In this document: piece by piece, positions 5,591 through 5,795 of the stretch
How the letters are laid out: each line of letters starts with the position of its first letter
How positions within the stretch are numbered: the stretch's first letter is position 1
Source: Deltaproteobacteria bacterium
GTDB lineage: Bacteria > Myxococcota_A > UBA9160 > SZUA-336
Length of the DNA stretch: 5,795 nt
Assembly (NCBI GenBank): GCA_030665705.1
Contig: DAOUZG010000130.1
Location: 1-5,795, forward strand
Reading direction: 5' to 3'
The notes under the pieces: generated by a model
Seen by the model: only the letters and a program-made list of their open reading frames with translations
Told to the model about the DNA's origin: nothing
Database searches by the model: none
Translations under genes and position numbers: made by a program

Positions 5591-5782
5591 GTGGGTCCCG
5601 GGCGCGGCCGCCCGCGCCCACCCACACTACGTTTGGCTTTGCCTCACTGCGCGCCGCCCGCCGAGCGCGCGGCTTGCAGTGAGTGGGTCCCGGGCAGGTC
5701 TTGGCGGGTTAGCGGCGGGGCAAGCCCGCCTGCCCGCACGGCGCGCTACTGCGTGCGCGCCTTGGCGGCTTCGGCCACCCAC
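5588..5782. repeat. Array of hairpins flanked by a 16-bp direct repeat
   Basis: TGAGTGGGTCCCGGGC occurs at 5588-5603 and again at 5680-5695 without mismatch, 92 bp apart. Each copy opens a palindromic unit: the first closes with ACCCAC at 5620-5625, the second with ACCCAC at 5777-5782. Between and inside them lie CTCACTGC/GCAGTGAG (5643-5650 and 5676-5683, with inner GCCGC/GCGGC), CGGGCAGG/CCTGCCCG (5691-5698 and 5729-5736) and GCGCGC/GCGCGC (5741-5746 and 5755-5760). This looks like a compound intergenic repeat of the REP/BIME kind rather than a gene. The first copy overlaps the last codon of the IMPase-family gene. Confidence 0.6.
5591..5625. terminator. Strong GC hairpin just after the IMPase-family gene
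   Basis: GTGGGT (5591-5596) pairs with ACCCAC (5620-5625), and GGGCGCGG (5600-5607) pairs with CCGCGCCC (5612-5619) around a four-base loop. That gives 14 perfect base pairs with a three-base bulge (CCC). It begins directly after the TGA stop. The following sequence (ACTACGTTTGGCTTT) is only mildly T-rich, so termination may be weak or need other factors. Its 5' flank is repeated at 5680-5695, so it is also part of a repeat family. Confidence 0.5.
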
Positions 5783-5795
5783 CCTTCCATGAGAG
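5746..5795 (-). CDS. Possible C-terminal tail of a gene entering from the right
   Basis: On the - strand the frame reads LMEGWVAEAAKARTQ and then TAG at 5748-5746. Thirteen of the fifteen sense codons end in G or C, and the peptide looks like a charged helical protein tail. A gene here would be convergent with the IMPase-family gene, which would suit hairpins lying between them. With only 50 bases the family cannot be recognised, and the frame also overlaps repeat hairpins, so it may be chance. Confidence 0.3.
   Translation of the reverse strand, partial: LMEGWVAEAAKARTQ

Noticed and set aside
4537..5682. 381-codon + strand open frame over the IMPase-family gene
   Set aside because: It runs in a different frame through the phosphatase motifs, is Arg/Gly/Ser-rich, and continues into the repeat region.
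1..5795. tRNA, rRNA, CRISPR array or riboswitch
   Set aside because: No cloverleaf, regularly spaced repeat-spacer pattern or known aptamer core (including a cobalamin B12-box upstream of the corrinoid-protein gene set) was found by reading both strands.

Overview
The window is GC-rich (about two thirds G+C by eye). It reads as bacterial chromosome with tight gene packing, one clear stop/start overlap, GC-biased third codon positions and repeat-laden intergenic gaps. Nothing fixes the lineage. The protein families and the compact inverted-repeat element fit a GC-rich environmental bacterium of the former deltaproteobacteria (Desulfobacterota, Myxococcota, Binatota-like), but that is inference.

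Layout from left to right. (1) Positions 3-620, + strand: the 3' part of a divergent M28-type (zinc aminopeptidase fold) gene that starts before the window. (2) Positions 621-806: a convergent intergenic gap with a good hairpin and a small cluster of direct and inverted repeats. (3) Positions 807-4667, - strand: a three-gene set, read from right to left. It begins with a 618-aa alkaline-phosphatase-superfamily phosphoesterase of unusual domain order. After a 165-bp MITE-like palindrome comes a 219-aa SAM methyltransferase of the CpaM (corrinoid protein-associated) type. Overlapping it by ATGA is a 372-aa fusion protein: an HgcA-like corrinoid domain, four membrane helices and an HgcB-like ferredoxin domain. 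(4) Positions 4668-4762: a short divergent gap. (5) Positions 4763-5590, + strand: an inositol-monophosphatase-family protein. (6) Positions 5591-5795: hairpins and repeats, with what may be the last codons of a - strand gene at the right edge.

The centre of interest is the set at 807-4667. The fusion protein keeps the HgcA cap-helix core (NVWC) and the flanking HgcA sequence. It differs from true mercury-methylation HgcA/HgcB in three ways: the canonical NVWCA(A/G)GK is here NVWCAAAG, the first ferredoxin motif lacks its second cysteine, and the HgcB C-terminal cysteine pair is absent. Together with a dedicated SAM methyltransferase, this suggests a membrane-bound, ferredoxin-reduced corrinoid methyl-transfer system whose substrate is unknown and probably not mercury. 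The methyltransferase could load or reactivate the corrinoid, or act on the same substrate. The phosphoesterase may prepare or trim a phosphorylated or lipid substrate. These roles are inferred from gene context only.

The MITE-like element lies exactly at the end of the phosphoesterase gene, and the first three bases of its terminal repeat form that gene's stop codon.
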